DNA of 64,000 nt, from positions 565,898 to 629,897 of the forward strand of contig NZ_FQXT01000004.1 of assembly GCF_900130045.1 (NCBI RefSeq), read 5' to 3'. Numbering within the stretch: the stretch's first letter is position 1; each line of letters begins with the position of its first letter. Positions 1 to 9,318 of this stretch are shown one piece after another. Source of the DNA: Leeuwenhoekiella palythoae (GTDB lineage: Bacteria > Bacteroidota > Bacteroidia > Flavobacteriales > Flavobacteriaceae). The notes below the pieces were generated by a model. That model searched no databases. It saw only the letters and a program-made list of their open reading frames with translations, and was not told the origin of the DNA. The translations under genes and the position numbers were made by a program.

Positions 1-1
1 T

Positions 2-574
2 CATATTAGCGGAGCTCAAATTTTTAAAGCAGAAGGTGCAACAATCATTAGTCACGAGAAAGCGGCAGAAACAATTACGCCCAATCCGGATGTTTTGATG
101 CCTGATCAAACCTGGACGGGAAGCGATACCATTTATTCCTTTGGAAATAAGCATATCGAGTTATTTTTCTACGGAAGAAATCACGGAGACGGAATGACCG
201 TATTTAGATTTCCTGAGCATAACATCGTTTTTACCATTGATCTCGTTGTGCCAGATCGCGTGCTTTATGCATATCTCCCGGACGCTGACCCTAAAAACTG
301 GGTGGCATCGCTAAAAGAGATTCAGCAGTTGGATTTTGATACTTTATTGATGTCGCACGTGCGCGCCGTAGGTACGCGCAAAGACCTCACGCTGATGCAA
401 AATTACTTTGATGATTTGTATGCGGCAGTTGAAACAGAGCTGGATAACGGGACTAATCTGTTTAAAATTCCGAATAAGGTTGAGTTGCCAAAATACAAAC
501 ATTGGAAAAATTATGAAGAATGGCTGCCTATGAACGTGTGGCGCATTCTTATGGAAAAATCAATAGGACAATAA
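2..574 (+). CDS. Metallo-beta-lactamase-fold hydrolase, C-terminal part
   Basis: This is the 3' end of a gene that begins before the window; the frame is open from base 2, so about 190 residues are visible. The first residues (HISGAQIFKAEG) fit the stretch just after the HxHxDH metal motif, which must lie upstream. Further metal-ligand candidates are visible: the His in YGRNHGDG, the Asp in TIDLVVPD and the His in MSHVRAVG. The family are mainly Zn-dependent hydrolases; the substrate cannot be told. The next gene starts 18 bases downstream on the same strand, so the two probably share a transcript. A TTG or ATG near base 95 is an internal codon, not the true start. Confidence 0.75.
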   Translation, partial: HISGAQIFKAEGATIISHEKAAETITPNPDVLMPDQTWTGSDTIYSFGNKHIELFFYGRNHGDGMTVFRFPEHNIVFTIDLVVPDRVLYAYLPDADPKNWVASLKEIQQLDFDTLLMSHVRAVGTRKDLTLMQNYFDDLYAAVETELDNGTNLFKIPNKVELPKYKHWKNYEEWLPMNVWRILMEKSIGQ

Positions 575-591
575 TTAGAAAATTAAAAGCA

Positions 592-1539
592 ATGAAAAAG
601 ATACAAATAGGAACCACCGATTTACATGTAGCACCTATTAATTTAGGAGGAAATGTTTTTGGCTGGACCTTAGATGAAAAACAATCATTTGAAATTCTGG
701 ATGCCTTTGTAGATCAAGGTTTCAACTTTATTGATACCGCAGATATGTACTCGTATTGGGTAGATGGAAAAGATGGCGGTCAGTCTGAAACCATATTAGG
801 TAAATGGATGAAATCTCGCGGAAACAGAGATCAAATCATAATGGCGACTAAAGTAGGAGGAGAAACCGGAACACATCCTGTTGATACCAGCAAGAAACAT
901 ATTCTGGAAGCGGTTGACAAATCCTTAAAGCGCTTACAAACAGATTATATTGATTTGTATTATACGCATTTTGATGATGAAAAAACTCCGGTGGAAGAAA
1001 CGCTTGAGGCATACGATGAAATCATAAAAGCCGGAAAGGTGCGTCATATTGCGGCTTCAAATATTTCACCAGAACGATTAGAAGCTTCCTTTGCAGCTTC
1101 AGAAAAAAATAATCTGCCTAAGTATCAAGCCTTGCAACCGCACTATAATTTAGTAGAGCGCGAAGGCTACGAGAGCAACTATGCACCTTTGGCCGAAAAA
1201 TATAACTTTACAGTATTTCCGTATTGGTCATTAGCCGCAGGCTTTTTAACCGGTAAATACCGCTCTGAGGACGATCTGAATAAGAGCGTACGCGGAGATA
1301 GTGTAAAAAAATATCTAGATAAGAAAGGACTCGAAGTTTTAAAAGCCTTAGATCAAGTTTCTGAAAAGCATAACACATCTCAAGCGACGGTCTCCTTGGC
1401 TTGGTTGATGGCGCAACCACATATAGGCGCTCCTATTGCCAGCGCGACGAGTGAAAAGCAATTGAAGACCATTTTTGAAGCACCAAAATTAAAATTAGAT
1501 TCTGAAGATCTTGCTGTTTTAAACACAGCGAGTAAGTAA
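592..1539 (+). CDS. Aldo/keto reductase family oxidoreductase
   Basis: A 315-residue NAD(P)H-dependent oxidoreductase with the (beta/alpha)8 fold of the aldo/keto reductase family. The likely catalytic tetrad is visible: Asp and Tyr in FIDTADMYSYW, Lys in MATKVGG and His in YYTHFDD, followed by the family patterns GKVRHIAASN and the C-terminal cofactor loop region (PIASATSEKQL). The frame is open from base 520, but that stretch overlaps the end of the previous gene and is out of line with the family; the ATG at 592 gives MKKIQIGTTDLHV, a normal N-terminus. It is probably cotranscribed with the upstream hydrolase and is followed by a strong terminator. The substrate is unknown. Confidence 0.9.
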   Translation: MKKIQIGTTDLHVAPINLGGNVFGWTLDEKQSFEILDAFVDQGFNFIDTADMYSYWVDGKDGGQSETILGKWMKSRGNRDQIIMATKVGGETGTHPVDTSKKHILEAVDKSLKRLQTDYIDLYYTHFDDEKTPVEETLEAYDEIIKAGKVRHIAASNISPERLEASFAASEKNNLPKYQALQPHYNLVEREGYESNYAPLAEKYNFTVFPYWSLAAGFLTGKYRSEDDLNKSVRGDSVKKYLDKKGLEVLKALDQVSEKHNTSQATVSLAWLMAQPHIGAPIASATSEKQLKTIFEAPKLKLDSEDLAVLNTASK

Positions 1540-1564
1540 GTTTAGTTAGTTGTTTTGATTTTAA

Positions 1565-1600
1565 AAAGGGGAACTTTACACTAAAGTTCCCCTTTCTATT
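1565..1600. terminator. Bidirectional intrinsic terminator
   Basis: A perfect 14-bp stem (arms 1565-1578 and 1582-1595) with a 3-base loop. The arms carry A-runs and T-runs on the outside, so it can work in both directions between the converging aldo/keto reductase and lipoprotein genes. Confidence 0.85.
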
Positions 1601-1626
1601 TGGATGGCTAGTTCAAATAAATAATC

Positions 1627-2847
1627 TTAATTACCGGGCACAATTTCAAAAGAGAAAATATTGCAGAAACGTCCTGGTGTTTGTCCCCATTGTGTGGTGA
1701 CCTGACCGATGGTAATGGTTGTAGCTTCTTCTATGGTATAAGGAATGCTGTAGACTTCCGGGGTGCCGGAATTAGCAGTAGTATGTATGCGTTCGTAAGC
1801 AAGAACTTCGGCAGAGGTTGTTACATCAGCCACGTCAGGTAATGTTGTTCCTTTAGCGATCACAAAATAAGCACCGCCTTCATCACTCTCACTGTGGTTA
1901 CTGTCTCTTACAGAAACTTCTAACGCAAATTCGCCGGGACCGGTCATTACTGATTGGTAAACTTTTCCATTTGTGATAGCAGGAGCTCCCCAGCCAGATT
2001 CAATATTAAAAATATTGTTGTTCCACTCATCCCAACCGCCGTGACCGTTATGAATGAGCACGGGATCTGTAGTAGTCCAATCTTCAAGAATTCCCCAGCG
2101 ACCGCTTATAGAGCTTGCCGCAAAAGGTACAGCAGCATTTACGAGTTTAGGAAACTCAATAGGCATATAGCTCGCATTGTCTGTATAAAACGTATCGACA
2201 GCCACAGGAGAGGGCACAAATACGCTGCGATAGCTGTACGACGTACCCGCTTTGAAGTCTGTGATTTTAAGATCGTTTTTACTTACCGGAATAAAAAGCT
2301 CTTCTTGGGAACCTTCGGTAGTTTCATAATTGAGTTGTGTACCGATGACACCGGTACTTAAATCCATCTCACCAAATTCGATAGTTAACGAACTTTCTTC
2401 AAGAACATTGGCGTTAACAGGACGATTAAATAAAAGGTTGCTGTAATTATCGCCGTAAACTTCTGAGCCTCCTTTTAAGAGGATTGAGCCATCTCCGGCG
2501 GCGGTTACTGTTTGCACCTCAAATGCATAAAATTTTTCATCTAGGTTTTCGATATACGTTGAAATTTGCTGCGCTTCAGAAGAAGAGGAGACCGCAATGG
2601 TCTTGGAATCTGATTGCTCATTCCAGTAAATTCTAATTTCAGCAATATTGGCATTGGCAGGAACTGTTCCTTCTACAAAAACTCGGTTTTTTCCTGGTTT
2701 GACCGAAAAGGATTGCAGCTGAGCAACCGTAGCTTCTTCTGGTTCTACCGGTAAGGTATCGTCTGAATCACAAGATACCATAAAGGTGCTTCCAAGTGCC
2801 AGAAAACTCAAAATGAAAAAAGGATGTAAGCGTAATTTTAATTTCAT
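1627..2847 (-). CDS. DUF4998-like surface lipoprotein
   Basis: A 406-residue secreted lipoprotein. The N-terminus is a type II signal peptide ending in the lipobox MVSC (Cys26), followed by the acidic run DSDD, which resembles the export signal of outer-surface lipoproteins in Bacteroidota. Residues about 40-240 (GKNRVFVEGTVPANANIAEIRIYWNEQ onward, with fibronectin-like strands) resemble DUF4998 proteins, which are often found with glycan-uptake genes. The C-terminal part (about 240-406) is Trp- and Gly-rich and looks like a beta-sandwich carbohydrate-binding module. No SusC/SusD genes are next to it. The ATG at 2847 immediately starts the signal peptide. The ligand is not known, and the domain assignment is from pattern memory. 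Confidence 0.6.
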   Translation of the reverse strand: MKLKLRLHPFFILSFLALGSTFMVSCDSDDTLPVEPEEATVAQLQSFSVKPGKNRVFVEGTVPANANIAEIRIYWNEQSDSKTIAVSSSSEAQQISTYIENLDEKFYAFEVQTVTAAGDGSILLKGGSEVYGDNYSNLLFNRPVNANVLEESSLTIEFGEMDLSTGVIGTQLNYETTEGSQEELFIPVSKNDLKITDFKAGTSYSYRSVFVPSPVAVDTFYTDNASYMPIEFPKLVNAAVPFAASSISGRWGILEDWTTTDPVLIHNGHGGWDEWNNNIFNIESGWGAPAITNGKVYQSVMTGPGEFALEVSVRDSNHSESDEGGAYFVIAKGTTLPDVADVTTSAEVLAYERIHTTANSGTPEVYSIPYTIEEATTITIGQVTTQWGQTPGRFCNIFSFEIVPGN

Positions 2848-3039
2848 GTGTACTACGTATGATTAAACTTTATTAGCGATATCGATTGCGAAGAACATGG
2901 TGTTCGCTCATATCCCCGTAAAATTAATTAAGGGTTCGCATTTGTCTAACCTGTAGTGTCCTGCTTAAATCAACTGAAATTCAAAGGATTATTTGAATAA
3001 TAGAAGGAGCGTACTTCAAGCAAGCGTTTGAAAAGTCAT

Positions 3040-3573
3040 TTACTTTTGCCTGATCACGTCGCCCATAATGTAATCTTCGATCGTGATGCTTTGATCATTG
3101 CTATGCAATACACTTATTTCTCCGGTAGTTTCTAAAATCACCGCTTTTACCTGACTCAATCTGATCACATTAGCTTCGCGTAATTTAGACTGCAATTCGG
3201 CCTGAGTCACTTTACTGGCTTTCATATTTTCTTCTAATATTTGACCGTTTTCCATCAGCAGCAAGGGATCGTTGTCAATAAGGTCTTCAGCTTTTTTTGA
3301 CTTGAAGCGCAATAGGGTTACCGCGTAATTCAAAGCAAAAAGTGCGAGTAATATAAAAGCCCCCAAAAGAATTGCCGGTTTACTCGAGTTGATGCTCATC
3401 CCAATAATGTTACCAATGGCAACTGTGATGACAAAATCAAAGCCGGTCATTTTACTAAAACTTTTCAGTCCAAAAATTCGCGTCAATACAACAACGAGCA
3501 AGAAAATAAAAAGCGTTCCCAGAAAAACTTCAGGGATCATAGTTAGGTTTTTAAAAAAGTAAGAAGTATCCAT
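3040..3573 (-). CDS. DUF421 (YetF-like) membrane protein
   Basis: A 177-residue inner-membrane protein. Three hydrophobic segments (about 17-35, 43-62 and 67-87) are followed by a soluble C-terminal domain, the layout of the DUF421/YetF family. The pattern GFDFVITVAIGNIIGMSIN in the second segment and the cytoplasmic part ending in a short beta-rich tail (ISVLHSNDQSITIEDYIMGDVI) fit that family. Its biochemical role is not established. It lies 86 bases downstream of the GH13 gene on the same strand but is probably its own unit, since the spacer holds imperfect inverted repeats. No unusual composition. Confidence 0.75.
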   Translation of the reverse strand: MDTSYFFKNLTMIPEVFLGTLFIFLLVVVLTRIFGLKSFSKMTGFDFVITVAIGNIIGMSINSSKPAILLGAFILLALFALNYAVTLLRFKSKKAEDLIDNDPLLLMENGQILEENMKASKVTQAELQSKLREANVIRLSQVKAVILETTGEISVLHSNDQSITIEDYIMGDVIRQK

Positions 3574-3659
3574 AGTAGCGGTGTTAGGTTGCGTTTGAAG
3601 TTACTTATTCAACGTGTTGCAACCGCTTTTAGCGCTATTAAATAATTTCTAAAGCGTAG

Positions 3660-5408
3660 CTAAGATTTTGCCAAAATTACCGCTTGATACGGTTCAAGCT
3701 GGAGCTCGTTAGCTTTTTTATTCAGATTAGAATAATTGTTGATTTTTAGCTCTGAAAAATTGCCGAGCTCTTCAAGTATTACCGAAACTTTTTCTTTGCT
3801 AAAATTGAGAATAACAAGAAACTGCTCGTCGCCTAAACTGCGTGTGTACGCATGTACATGAGGATGTTCGGGTAATAAAAGCGCGTAGTCTCCATAAATC
3901 AAGACATCTGATCCTCTTCTTAGAGCAGTCATCTTTTTAAAATGATTTAATACCGAATTTTTATCGGCTAGTTCTGCTTCGGTATTTACGTCAACATAAT
4001 TAGGATTTATAGGCAGCCAAGGATTCCCGGAGGTAAAGCCTGCATGTTCTGAAGCATCCCATTGCATCGGGGTTCTGCCGTGGTCGCGGGAGCCAAAGCG
4101 TAAATTCTGTATAAAAGTTTCCATATCTTCACCTTGACTTTTTGCTTTTTTGTATCCGTTAATGGCGGCGATATCCTGGTAATCTTCAATATTTTGAAGT
4201 TTTGGATTATTGGTCATTCCCAATTCGTCCCCAAAATAACAATAGGGTGTACCACGCATACTTAAAATAAACGTGTTGAGCATTTTTGCAGATGGAGCAC
4301 GATACGGCAGACTGTCATTTGCATACCTACTTACCATACGGGCTTGGTCGTGATTAGACAAGAAAATGGAAATCCACCCTTTGTCTGCAAAAGCACTGTC
4401 CCATTTTGAGAAGGTTTCTTTAAAAGTTGAAAGTTTATACCCTTCTGCTTTAGGAATATCGACTCCGTCAAAGGCGTATGCCATATTGATCTCGTTACGG
4501 TCTGCATCAACGAGTTCGTGTGCTTCTTCAAGCGTTCTACCTGCGCCTTCGGCCACGCTCATCACGTCATATTTGCTAAAAACTTGCTCATTCATTTCCT
4601 TTAAATAATCGTGCAGACCATCTTGCATGGCGTAATACTGAATGAAGTTTTTCTCAAAACCTTTAGGAAACTCAGGAAATGTGGTGTCTTTTGCTGCAAA
4701 CTGAAAAGCATCAAGTCTGAAACCATCAACACCTTTTTCTGCCCAATACGTCATAATATCGTAAACTTCTTGCCGCACTTTTGGATTCTCCCAATTTAAA
4801 TCAGGTTGTTTTTGAGAGAAGTAATGCAGATAGTAGGCGTCGGTTTTTTCGTCATACTTCCAAGCGTTTCCTTCTGCATCAAAAAGACTGTAACGGTAAG
4901 GTGGTTCTCCTTTTTCTGCCGGCCACCAGTGGTAATAATCGCGATAAGGGTTGTCTCGAGAGCTACGACTTTCTTTAAACCACGGGTGTTCATCGCTGCT
5001 GTGATTTACTACAATATCCATCACGAGCTTTATGTCTCTGGCGTGCATCTCAGAAAGCATCGTGTCAAAATCTTCCATAGTGCCAAAATCACTCATGATG
5101 TTTCTATAATCGCTCACATCATACCCGTTGTCATCATTGGGCGAGCTATAAATCGGATTGAGCCATACCGCCGTAACTCCTAGATCTTTCACGTAGTCTA
5201 GCCGGTTGATGATTCCTTGTAAATCTCCTACACCATCACCATCAGTGTCTTGAAAACTTCTTGGGTAAATTTGATAAACGATGGCTTCTTTCCACCATTT
5301 TTTGTCAATGGATTGCTCTGGTTCTGTTGAAGTATTTGACGTTTTTTTATTTTCATTACAGCTAATAATAACAGAAAGTAGCAAACTAAAAAGTAGAAGT
5401 TTTTTCAT
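3660..5408 (-). CDS. GH13 alpha-glucosidase / oligo-1,6-glucosidase lipoprotein
   Basis: A 582-residue glycoside hydrolase of family GH13, which splits alpha-glucosidic bonds of short malto- or isomalto-oligosaccharides. A lipoprotein signal peptide ends at Cys17 (VIISC), so it is periplasmic or surface-anchored rather than cytosolic. Catalytic features: DIVVNHSS near 131-138, nucleophile Asp233 in GFRLDAF, acid/base Glu287 in VAEGAG, and transition-state Asp354 in LSNHDQ. The calcium-site-like DTDGDGVGD is near residue 54. The length matches oligo-1,6-glucosidases plus the signal peptide. It stands alone: no SusCD pair, MFS sugar carrier or regulator is adjacent in this window. The exact substrate (alpha-1,4 or alpha-1,6) cannot be read from the motifs. 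Confidence 0.9.
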   Translation of the reverse strand: MKKLLLFSLLLSVIISCNENKKTSNTSTEPEQSIDKKWWKEAIVYQIYPRSFQDTDGDGVGDLQGIINRLDYVKDLGVTAVWLNPIYSSPNDDNGYDVSDYRNIMSDFGTMEDFDTMLSEMHARDIKLVMDIVVNHSSDEHPWFKESRSSRDNPYRDYYHWWPAEKGEPPYRYSLFDAEGNAWKYDEKTDAYYLHYFSQKQPDLNWENPKVRQEVYDIMTYWAEKGVDGFRLDAFQFAAKDTTFPEFPKGFEKNFIQYYAMQDGLHDYLKEMNEQVFSKYDVMSVAEGAGRTLEEAHELVDADRNEINMAYAFDGVDIPKAEGYKLSTFKETFSKWDSAFADKGWISIFLSNHDQARMVSRYANDSLPYRAPSAKMLNTFILSMRGTPYCYFGDELGMTNNPKLQNIEDYQDIAAINGYKKAKSQGEDMETFIQNLRFGSRDHGRTPMQWDASEHAGFTSGNPWLPINPNYVDVNTEAELADKNSVLNHFKKMTALRRGSDVLIYGDYALLLPEHPHVHAYTRSLGDEQFLVILNFSKEKVSVILEELGNFSELKINNYSNLNKKANELQLEPYQAVILAKS

Positions 5409-5584
5409 AGTTATCTTTTAAACAGTGGTTGTAAATTCAAGGTGTTAATTTTTGTCTTGAACTGATAGTTCATTCAAAATCAGGTATAAAATACTATTTT
5501 TAGAAATCACTACAACGCTTTCGATATCTTTTTTTAAGCATTTAAAATTATAATTGCTCGTTTCTTTAAACCCTTTTATAAGCG

Positions 5585-5592
5585 TATTTTTG
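5585..5592 (+). promoter_or_regulatory. Putative -7 promoter element of the men operon
   Basis: TATTTTTG fits the Bacteroidota -7 consensus TAnnTTTG and ends 16 bases before the menA start. No TTG at the ideal -33 spacing is seen, so the call rests on the -7 element and position only. Confidence 0.5.
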
Positions 5593-5608
5593 CACTAAAG
5601 ATTCATTT

Positions 5609-6511
5609 ATGACACCAGTTAAGGCGTGGGTTTCTGCAGCCCGAATTCGTACTTTGCCGCTTTCCGTTTCAGGGATTATTGTAGGAAGCTCAATGGCGTA
5701 TAACTCCGGATTTTTTAGATGGGATATTTGTATTCTGGCGTTATTGGCAACTTTGGGATTTCAGATTCTATCTAATTTTGCCAATGATTATGGCGATGGT
5801 GTTAAAGGGACCGATAATCACGAACGCATTGGTCCTGCAAGAGCAATGCAAAGCGGACTGCTTACAGCCAAGCAATTAAAAAACGGAATGGTTTTTACCG
5901 CTTCGGTAACGCTTTTGATCAGTATCGCACTAATTTATACCGCATTTGGCTCAGAACGCTTTTTAGAATCTGTGTTGTTTTTTGTGTTGGGTTTGTTGGC
6001 CATTCTCGCTGCCGTAAAATACACAGTTGGTAAAAGTGCTTACGGATATATGGGACTTGGAGATTTGTTTGTATTTATCTTTTTTGGCCTTGTCGCAGTA
6101 GCAGGGAGTTACTACTTATATGCGGCACAGCTGGATGCTGTTGTTTTTCTTCCGGCATTAACTGTTGGCTTTTTGAGCATAGCGGTCTTGAACCTCAACA
6201 ATATGAGAGATCGGTTGAGTGACGCTCGTGCAAAAAAGAATACATTGGCTGTTTTTCTAGGGCCAAAAAAATCGAAGTTCTATCACTACTTTTTAATCGT
6301 GGGAGCGCTAGTGGCGAGTTTACTATTTTTCCATTTTACCAATACCTATTTGTGGTCTGTAATTGCCTGTGTTGTTTTTATTCCGTTAGGAAAACATCTG
6401 GCGTATGTGGCGCAAAATGAAAGTCCGGCGTTGTTAGATCCTGAACTCAAAAAAGTAGCACTGGCCACGTTTTTCTTTTCGGTCTTATTTACCTTAGGTT
6501 TTTTATTTTAA
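5609..6511 (+). CDS. menA: 1,4-dihydroxy-2-naphthoate polyprenyltransferase
   Basis: A 300-residue integral membrane prenyltransferase of the UbiA superfamily that attaches the polyprenyl tail to 1,4-dihydroxy-2-naphthoate, giving demethylmenaquinone. The N-terminus AARIRTLPLSVSGIIVGS is the usual MenA start. The first Asp-rich, Mg-diphosphate-binding motif is NDYGDGVKGTD (about 58-68) and a second, NNMRDRLSDA, is near 197-206. About eight or nine membrane segments are visible, and the length is typical. It is the first gene of a same-strand run with an MBL hydrolase, menC, a CPBP protease and menE, which confirms a role in menaquinone synthesis. Confidence 0.95.
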   Translation: MTPVKAWVSAARIRTLPLSVSGIIVGSSMAYNSGFFRWDICILALLATLGFQILSNFANDYGDGVKGTDNHERIGPARAMQSGLLTAKQLKNGMVFTASVTLLISIALIYTAFGSERFLESVLFFVLGLLAILAAVKYTVGKSAYGYMGLGDLFVFIFFGLVAVAGSYYLYAAQLDAVVFLPALTVGFLSIAVLNLNNMRDRLSDARAKKNTLAVFLGPKKSKFYHYFLIVGALVASLLFFHFTNTYLWSVIACVVFIPLGKHLAYVAQNESPALLDPELKKVALATFFFSVLFTLGFLF

Positions 6512-6594
6512 ATCGTTTTTTAACGAAAACTTATAGTTAGGGATTTTCTGTTGTGCTTTAGCTTATCGAAATTTAATTGCAAAAATTTACAACT

Positions 6595-7275
6595 ATGAAA
6601 ATTACCTATTACGGGCAAAACTGTTTTGGCCTTGAAACAAAGGAAGCCACCATTCTTACAGATCCCTTTATAACCGGAAACGAACTCGCTAAAGATAAAA
6701 TAGACATCGCAGATCTTAATCCGGATTATATTTTTTTGACCCACGCACACCAAGATCATACCTTAGATGCTGAGACTATCGCAAAACAAGCGGATGCGAT
6801 TATCGTAAGTAATTTTGAGATCGCTAATCATTACGGCGAAAAAGGTATTGAAACGCACCCGATGAATCATGGCGGAAGCTGGAAATTTCCATTCGGTAAA
6901 GTAAAATATGTAAATGCCATTCACACAAGCTCTTTTCCTGACGGAAGCTACGGCGGGCAACCCGGTGGTTTTGTGTTCAGCATAGATGATAAAACCATTT
7001 ATATGGCAGGCGATACTGCACTTACGATGGATATGAAACTGATTGGGATGGAGTTTGATCTTGATCTAGCTATTTTGCCAATTGGTGACAATTTTACCAT
7101 GGGGATCAAAGATGCCGTTTTAGCCAGCGATTTTATAGAATGCAACAACATCATAGGATGTCATTATGATACCTTTGGCTATATAGAGATTGATCATGAA
7201 GGCGCTAAAAAAGCCTTTGATGCCGTCGAAAAACAACTTACCCTTTTAGAAATAGGAAGTTCGTACGAACTCTAA
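6595..7275 (+). CDS. Metal-dependent hydrolase, MBL fold (UPF0173 type)
   Basis: A 226-residue metallo-beta-lactamase-fold protein of the UPF0173/YtkL type. The metal motif HAHQDH is at about 50-55, a metal-bridging Asp lies in YMAGDTAL, and a late His lies in IGCHYDTFGY. The frame is open from a TTG at 6577, but the ATG at 6595 gives MKITYYGQNCF, the family's normal start. It sits between menA and menC. As far as I recall, other Flavobacteriaceae have a similar arrangement, which would point to a link with menaquinone synthesis, for example as a thioesterase for 1,4-dihydroxy-2-naphthoyl-CoA; that role is inference only. No separate promoter is clear. Confidence 0.85.
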   Translation: MKITYYGQNCFGLETKEATILTDPFITGNELAKDKIDIADLNPDYIFLTHAHQDHTLDAETIAKQADAIIVSNFEIANHYGEKGIETHPMNHGGSWKFPFGKVKYVNAIHTSSFPDGSYGGQPGGFVFSIDDKTIYMAGDTALTMDMKLIGMEFDLDLAILPIGDNFTMGIKDAVLASDFIECNNIIGCHYDTFGYIEIDHEGAKKAFDAVEKQLTLLEIGSSYEL

Positions 7276-7286
7276 ACACGTGATTT

Positions 7287-8321
7287 TTGACAGCATCTTA
7301 TAAAAAATTCATTTTAAATTTTAAACGCCCCAGCGGAACATCGCGGGGCGTTATGAATGTAAAAGAGACATGGTTTCTTAAAATCGAAGAGCTAGATAAA
7401 GTCGGTTTTGGAGAATGCGGGATTCTACGCGGCCTTAGTATTGACGATCGTCCTGATTATGAAGATACCTTAAAATGGGTTTGCGATAACATTCATCTGG
7501 GGGAAGAAACGCTTTACGAGCGGCTTACTGACTTCCCGAGTATTCAATTTGGCGTAGAAATGGCTTTTAGATCATTTCACGCTAAAAATCCTTTTGAACT
7601 TTTTCCTTCTGCATTTACGCAAGGAAATGAGGGGATCGCCATTAACGGTCTCATCTGGATGGGATCGCCTGAATTCATGCAAGACCAGATTACCGAAAAA
7701 CTCTCGGCAGGATTTGATTGCATTAAAATGAAAATTGGAGCCATCGATTTTGATGCTGAAATTGAACTGCTTCAGGGAATTCGAGACCGTTTTCCGAAAG
7801 AAAAAATTACGCTGCGTGTCGATGCTAATGGTGCTTTTGCTCCAGCCGAAGCGTTACAGAAATTAGAACGTCTTGCAGCATTAGATTTACATTCTATCGA
7901 GCAGCCTATCAAACAGCAACAGGAAGATGCGATGGCACAGTTATGCGCAACAACCCCGTTGCCGATCGCGCTAGATGAAGAATTGATAGGTGTTTTTGGC
8001 TATGCTAAGCAAAAGGAGTTATTGCAAAAAATAAAACCTCAATATATTATTTTAAAACCCAGCTTAGTTGGTGGTTTCCGCGGATGCGATACTTGGATTC
8101 AACTCGCGGAAGAGCAGGGTATAGGATGGTGGATCACTTCAGCATTAGAAAGCAATATTGGGCTCAATGCCATTGCACAATACACCTATACTAAAAGTAC
8201 TAGTATTCCACAAGGTTTGGGTACTGGTGCGTTATATACAAATAATGTATCTTCCCCATTAGAAATTAAACACGGTGAATTGTGGTATATGCCTGAGAAT
8301 CGCTGGAGTTTTCAATTTTAA
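7287..8321 (+). CDS. menC: o-Succinylbenzoate synthase
   Basis: A 344-residue enolase-superfamily enzyme that dehydrates SHCHC to o-succinylbenzoate in menaquinone synthesis. Active-site elements in order: the KxK pair in IKMKIG (about 147-149), the metal ligands Asp in RVDANGAF (about 178), Glu in SIEQPI (about 204) and Asp in ALDEEL (about 230), and Lys in ILKPSLVGG (about 257). There is no in-frame ATG at the right place. The TTG at 7287 gives MTASYKKFILNFKRPSGTSRG, matching the N-terminus I expect for flavobacterial MenC, so a TTG start is proposed. The start lies 11 bases after the previous stop, and the CPBP gene follows 3 bases on. Confidence 0.93.
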   Translation: MTASYKKFILNFKRPSGTSRGVMNVKETWFLKIEELDKVGFGECGILRGLSIDDRPDYEDTLKWVCDNIHLGEETLYERLTDFPSIQFGVEMAFRSFHAKNPFELFPSAFTQGNEGIAINGLIWMGSPEFMQDQITEKLSAGFDCIKMKIGAIDFDAEIELLQGIRDRFPKEKITLRVDANGAFAPAEALQKLERLAALDLHSIEQPIKQQQEDAMAQLCATTPLPIALDEELIGVFGYAKQKELLQKIKPQYIILKPSLVGGFRGCDTWIQLAEEQGIGWWITSALESNIGLNAIAQYTYTKSTSIPQGLGTGALYTNNVSSPLEIKHGELWYMPENRWSFQF

Positions 8322-8324
8322 TTT

Positions 8325-9308
8325 ATGTTTATAGTACAGGCGTTTAAAGCGTTACACGAGTTCTGGAGATATCTTGTAGGTTCAGTTCTTATAATTGCTG
8401 CATCAACTATAGGTCAAATACCATTTACTCTTGCCATTCTAGGAAAACTATGGATGGATAATCAAGGTAGTCCTGAAGAATTAGGAAATGCAATGGGCAG
8501 CCTGGATCAAGCTACGCTGATGGGTGTATTGGATAAAAACTTGACCTTGTTCTTATTGTTATTATCTTTTGTGTTTGCTCTAGGTGGTGTTTTTCTTGCT
8601 GTAAAATATCTGCATAAGCAGAAGATGAAAGATATTATCACTACGCGGAAAAAGTTTGACTGGGGACGCGTATGGTTTGCGTTTATAATGATTACCATTT
8701 ACACAATAGGGACGACTTTACTTTCCTATTATATAGCTCCGGAAGAGTTTGAGGTCACCTTTGACTTGATTCCATTTTTAATTTTATGTGTGGTTGCTAT
8801 TCTTTTTGTGCCCATACAAACCAGCGTAGAAGAGTTCGTTTTTAGAGGATATTTAATGCAAGGATTTGGGGTTTTAGCAAAAAACAGATGGTTTCCTTTA
8901 GTGATGACTTCGTTTATTTTTGGAGGTCTTCATTATTTTAATCCAGAAATTGGTGCCATGGGTGACATTGTTATGGTATTTTATTTCGGTACCGGTTTGT
9001 TACTTGGAATAATGACCTTGATGGATGAAGGAATGGAACTTGCCTTAGGCTTTCACGCAGCAAACAATTTAATTTCAGCGTTATTAGTTACCGCTGATTG
9101 GACAGCCTTTCAAACCTATTCTATTTTCAAAGACATCTCTGATCCCACCGCCGGAATTGTAGATGTATTGCCCGTTTTTATAATTTATCCTATCTTTTTA
9201 GGGATTTTGGCTTATAAGTATAAATGGACCGGCTGGAAAGAGAAACTCTTCGGTCTCGTTAAAAAACCAAAAGAAACACAACTTGAAGATAATTTAGTGC
9301 CTGATTAA
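8325..9308 (+). CDS. CPBP-family intramembrane glutamic endopeptidase
   Basis: A 327-residue polytopic membrane protein of the CPBP (CAAX protease and bacteriocin-processing) family. The three catalytic motifs are present: EEFVFRG (about 168-174), FGGLHY (about 200-205) and HAANN (about 243-247), within a core of roughly eight hydrophobic segments. Such proteins cleave peptides inside the membrane or serve as immunity factors; the substrate here is unknown. It is embedded between menC (3 bases) and menE (10 bases), so it is translated from the men operon transcript, but nothing in the sequence ties it to quinone chemistry. Confidence 0.88.
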   Translation: MFIVQAFKALHEFWRYLVGSVLIIAASTIGQIPFTLAILGKLWMDNQGSPEELGNAMGSLDQATLMGVLDKNLTLFLLLLSFVFALGGVFLAVKYLHKQKMKDIITTRKKFDWGRVWFAFIMITIYTIGTTLLSYYIAPEEFEVTFDLIPFLILCVVAILFVPIQTSVEEFVFRGYLMQGFGVLAKNRWFPLVMTSFIFGGLHYFNPEIGAMGDIVMVFYFGTGLLLGIMTLMDEGMELALGFHAANNLISALLVTADWTAFQTYSIFKDISDPTAGIVDVLPVFIIYPIFLGILAYKYKWTGWKEKLFGLVKKPKETQLEDNLVPD

Positions 9309-9318
9309 ATTTGATGTG

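Noticed and set aside
1954..2361. 135-codon plus-strand frame opposite the lipoprotein gene
   Set aside because: No promoter or domain pattern; the minus-strand lipoprotein explains the region.
4806..5183. 125-codon plus-strand frame opposite the GH13 gene
   Set aside because: Shadow of the catalytic gene on the other strand.
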